This document shows positions 63,486 through 64,000 of a stretch of DNA of 64,000 nt, piece by piece. The notes under the pieces were generated by a model. The model saw nothing but the letters and a program-made list of their open reading frames with translations. It was not told where the DNA came from and made no database searches. Source of the stretch: Mucilaginibacter cryoferens (GTDB taxonomy: Bacteria > Bacteroidota > Bacteroidia > Sphingobacteriales > Sphingobacteriaceae); assembly GCF_014205845.1 (NCBI RefSeq), contig NZ_JACHCR010000009.1:124001-188000 (forward strand), read 5' to 3'. How positions within the stretch are numbered: the first letter of the stretch is position 1; the number at the start of each line of letters is the position of its first letter. Position numbers and translations under genes: made by a program.

Positions 63486-64000
63486 ATGAATTTTAAGTCC
63501 ATTATAGCTACTTTATCATGCGCTTTGTTTTTGCAGGCGGCATCGGCCCAAACCAAACTAAAAACCGGGATATGGCGCGGCGCGCTCACTACCAAAACGG
63601 CTAACGAGATCCCTTTTAATTTTGAAGTAAAAGATACAGCCGGCAAACAACAAATTGCCATTATTAATGGTGCCGAGAGATTTAAAGTAACCGACGTAAG
63701 CACAAACGGCGACTCTGTTTTTATACATATGCCGCTTTTTAATTCGGAGTTTAGGTTAAAGCTAAGCGGCGATAAGTTAAACGGTAGCTGGATAAAGCAT
63801 TTGGCTAACCAGGATGTTTTAACGCCTTTTGCCGCCGAGCCAAATACTGCCTGGCGTTTTCTGAAAAATCCGGAAAAACCGGCCTTTAATGTTGGCGGCC
63901 GCTGGTCGGCCATTATTGGTGAAGGTGCCGGGGCCGATACCACTGTGGGCGAGTTTAAACAGGTTGGTGCCAAACTAACCGGTACGTTTTTAACCACTAC
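63486..64000 (+). CDS. TlpA-like redoxin N-terminus (partial, runs off the right edge)
   Basis: 171 codons without a stop to the window edge. The signal peptide covers about 1-21 (…CALFLQAASAQ). A beta-rich N-terminal domain follows with GIWRGALTTKTANEIPFNFEV, NGAERFKVTDV, GDSVFIHMPLFNSEFRLKL and WRFLKNPEKPAFNVGGRW. This pattern is, as I recall, the leader domain of Bacteroidota TlpA-family disulfide reductases. The thioredoxin part lies beyond the window, so the assignment is inferred. It would be the fourth TlpA-like gene here. Confidence 0.65.
   Translation, partial: MNFKSIIATLSCALFLQAASAQTKLKTGIWRGALTTKTANEIPFNFEVKDTAGKQQIAIINGAERFKVTDVSTNGDSVFIHMPLFNSEFRLKLSGDKLNGSWIKHLANQDVLTPFAAEPNTAWRFLKNPEKPAFNVGGRWSAIIGEGAGADTTVGEFKQVGAKLTGTFLTT

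Overview
The window looks like chromosomal DNA of a Bacteroidota species, most likely Sphingobacteriaceae (Mucilaginibacter/Pedobacter-like). Signs of this are the near absence of Shine-Dalgarno sequences, several -7 elements of the TAnnTTTG type, many exported proteins with short Bacteroidota-style signal peptides or lipoboxes, and families that are largely restricted to the phylum (DUF6515, DUF6728, DUF4397 lipoprotein, SerB-like/ACT fusion, DUF7935-type partner of an acyl-CoA mutase, TlpA paralogs). No rRNA, tRNA, CRISPR array, complete insertion sequence or prophage was found. Assignments come from reading the sequence only; no database search was run.

Layout. 0-6 kb: the 5' part of a PHP-domain phosphoesterase (minus strand, runs off the left edge), a GH20 hexosaminidase with CAAACGTTTG palindromes on both sides, a DUF6515 protein and a cupin. 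5.8-9.9 kb: a LytS/LytTR-type two-component system facing a small membrane peptide and a two-gene antibiotic-immunity-type ABC transporter; 21-bp-spaced direct repeats lie between them. 10.4-14.1 kb: an OmpA-type porin with a clear promoter, an Xaa-Pro aminopeptidase and the GTPase MeaB. 14.3-22 kb: a glycan/surface region with a GT4 and a GT2, a decayed GT2 pseudogene plus more debris, an AT-rich lipoprotein, an MsbA-like exporter and another GT2. 22.4-30.4 kb: an outer-membrane barrel, a NagZ-like GH3, a RelE/ParE toxin-antitoxin pair, a UvrD-like helicase with a C-terminal PD-(D/E)XK nuclease, and an M28 peptidase. 30.5-38.3 kb: a membrane protein, an EamA exporter, DUF6728-RidA, RecG, a second M28 peptidase and an MFS transporter. 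38.3-49.4 kb: tryptophan 2,3-dioxygenase, universal stress protein, SerB/ACT fusion, acyltransferase, SDR, an arginase-fold protein with an eroded metal site, tandem TlpA-like redoxins, PurD and a DUF4397 lipoprotein. 49.7-64 kb: DnaA, a methylmalonyl-CoA-mutase-type catalytic subunit with its small partner, IscA-like, a third TlpA-like protein, a MacB/FtsX-type permease, PgpA, TerC, an unknown 320-residue protein, an M13 peptidase, an XRE regulator, acyl-CoA dehydrogenase behind a perfect 20-bp palindrome, and the start of a fourth TlpA-like protein.

Most of this is core metabolism and envelope biology. The accessory signal is mainly in the intergenic spacers. At least five families of palindromic or inverted repeats occupy the gaps: CTCTCC/GGAGAG hairpins, CAGATTTCAGATGTGCA strings, GGCTTTAGCC/ATTCATTGCC hairpins, an 18-bp inverted repeat inside the two-component operon, and a 268-bp element with 40-bp perfect inverted ends. 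The best candidates for follow-up are the LytTR-controlled peptide/ABC-transporter locus, the acyl-CoA dehydrogenase operator, the 268-bp inverted-repeat element, and the arginase-like protein lacking half its metal ligands.
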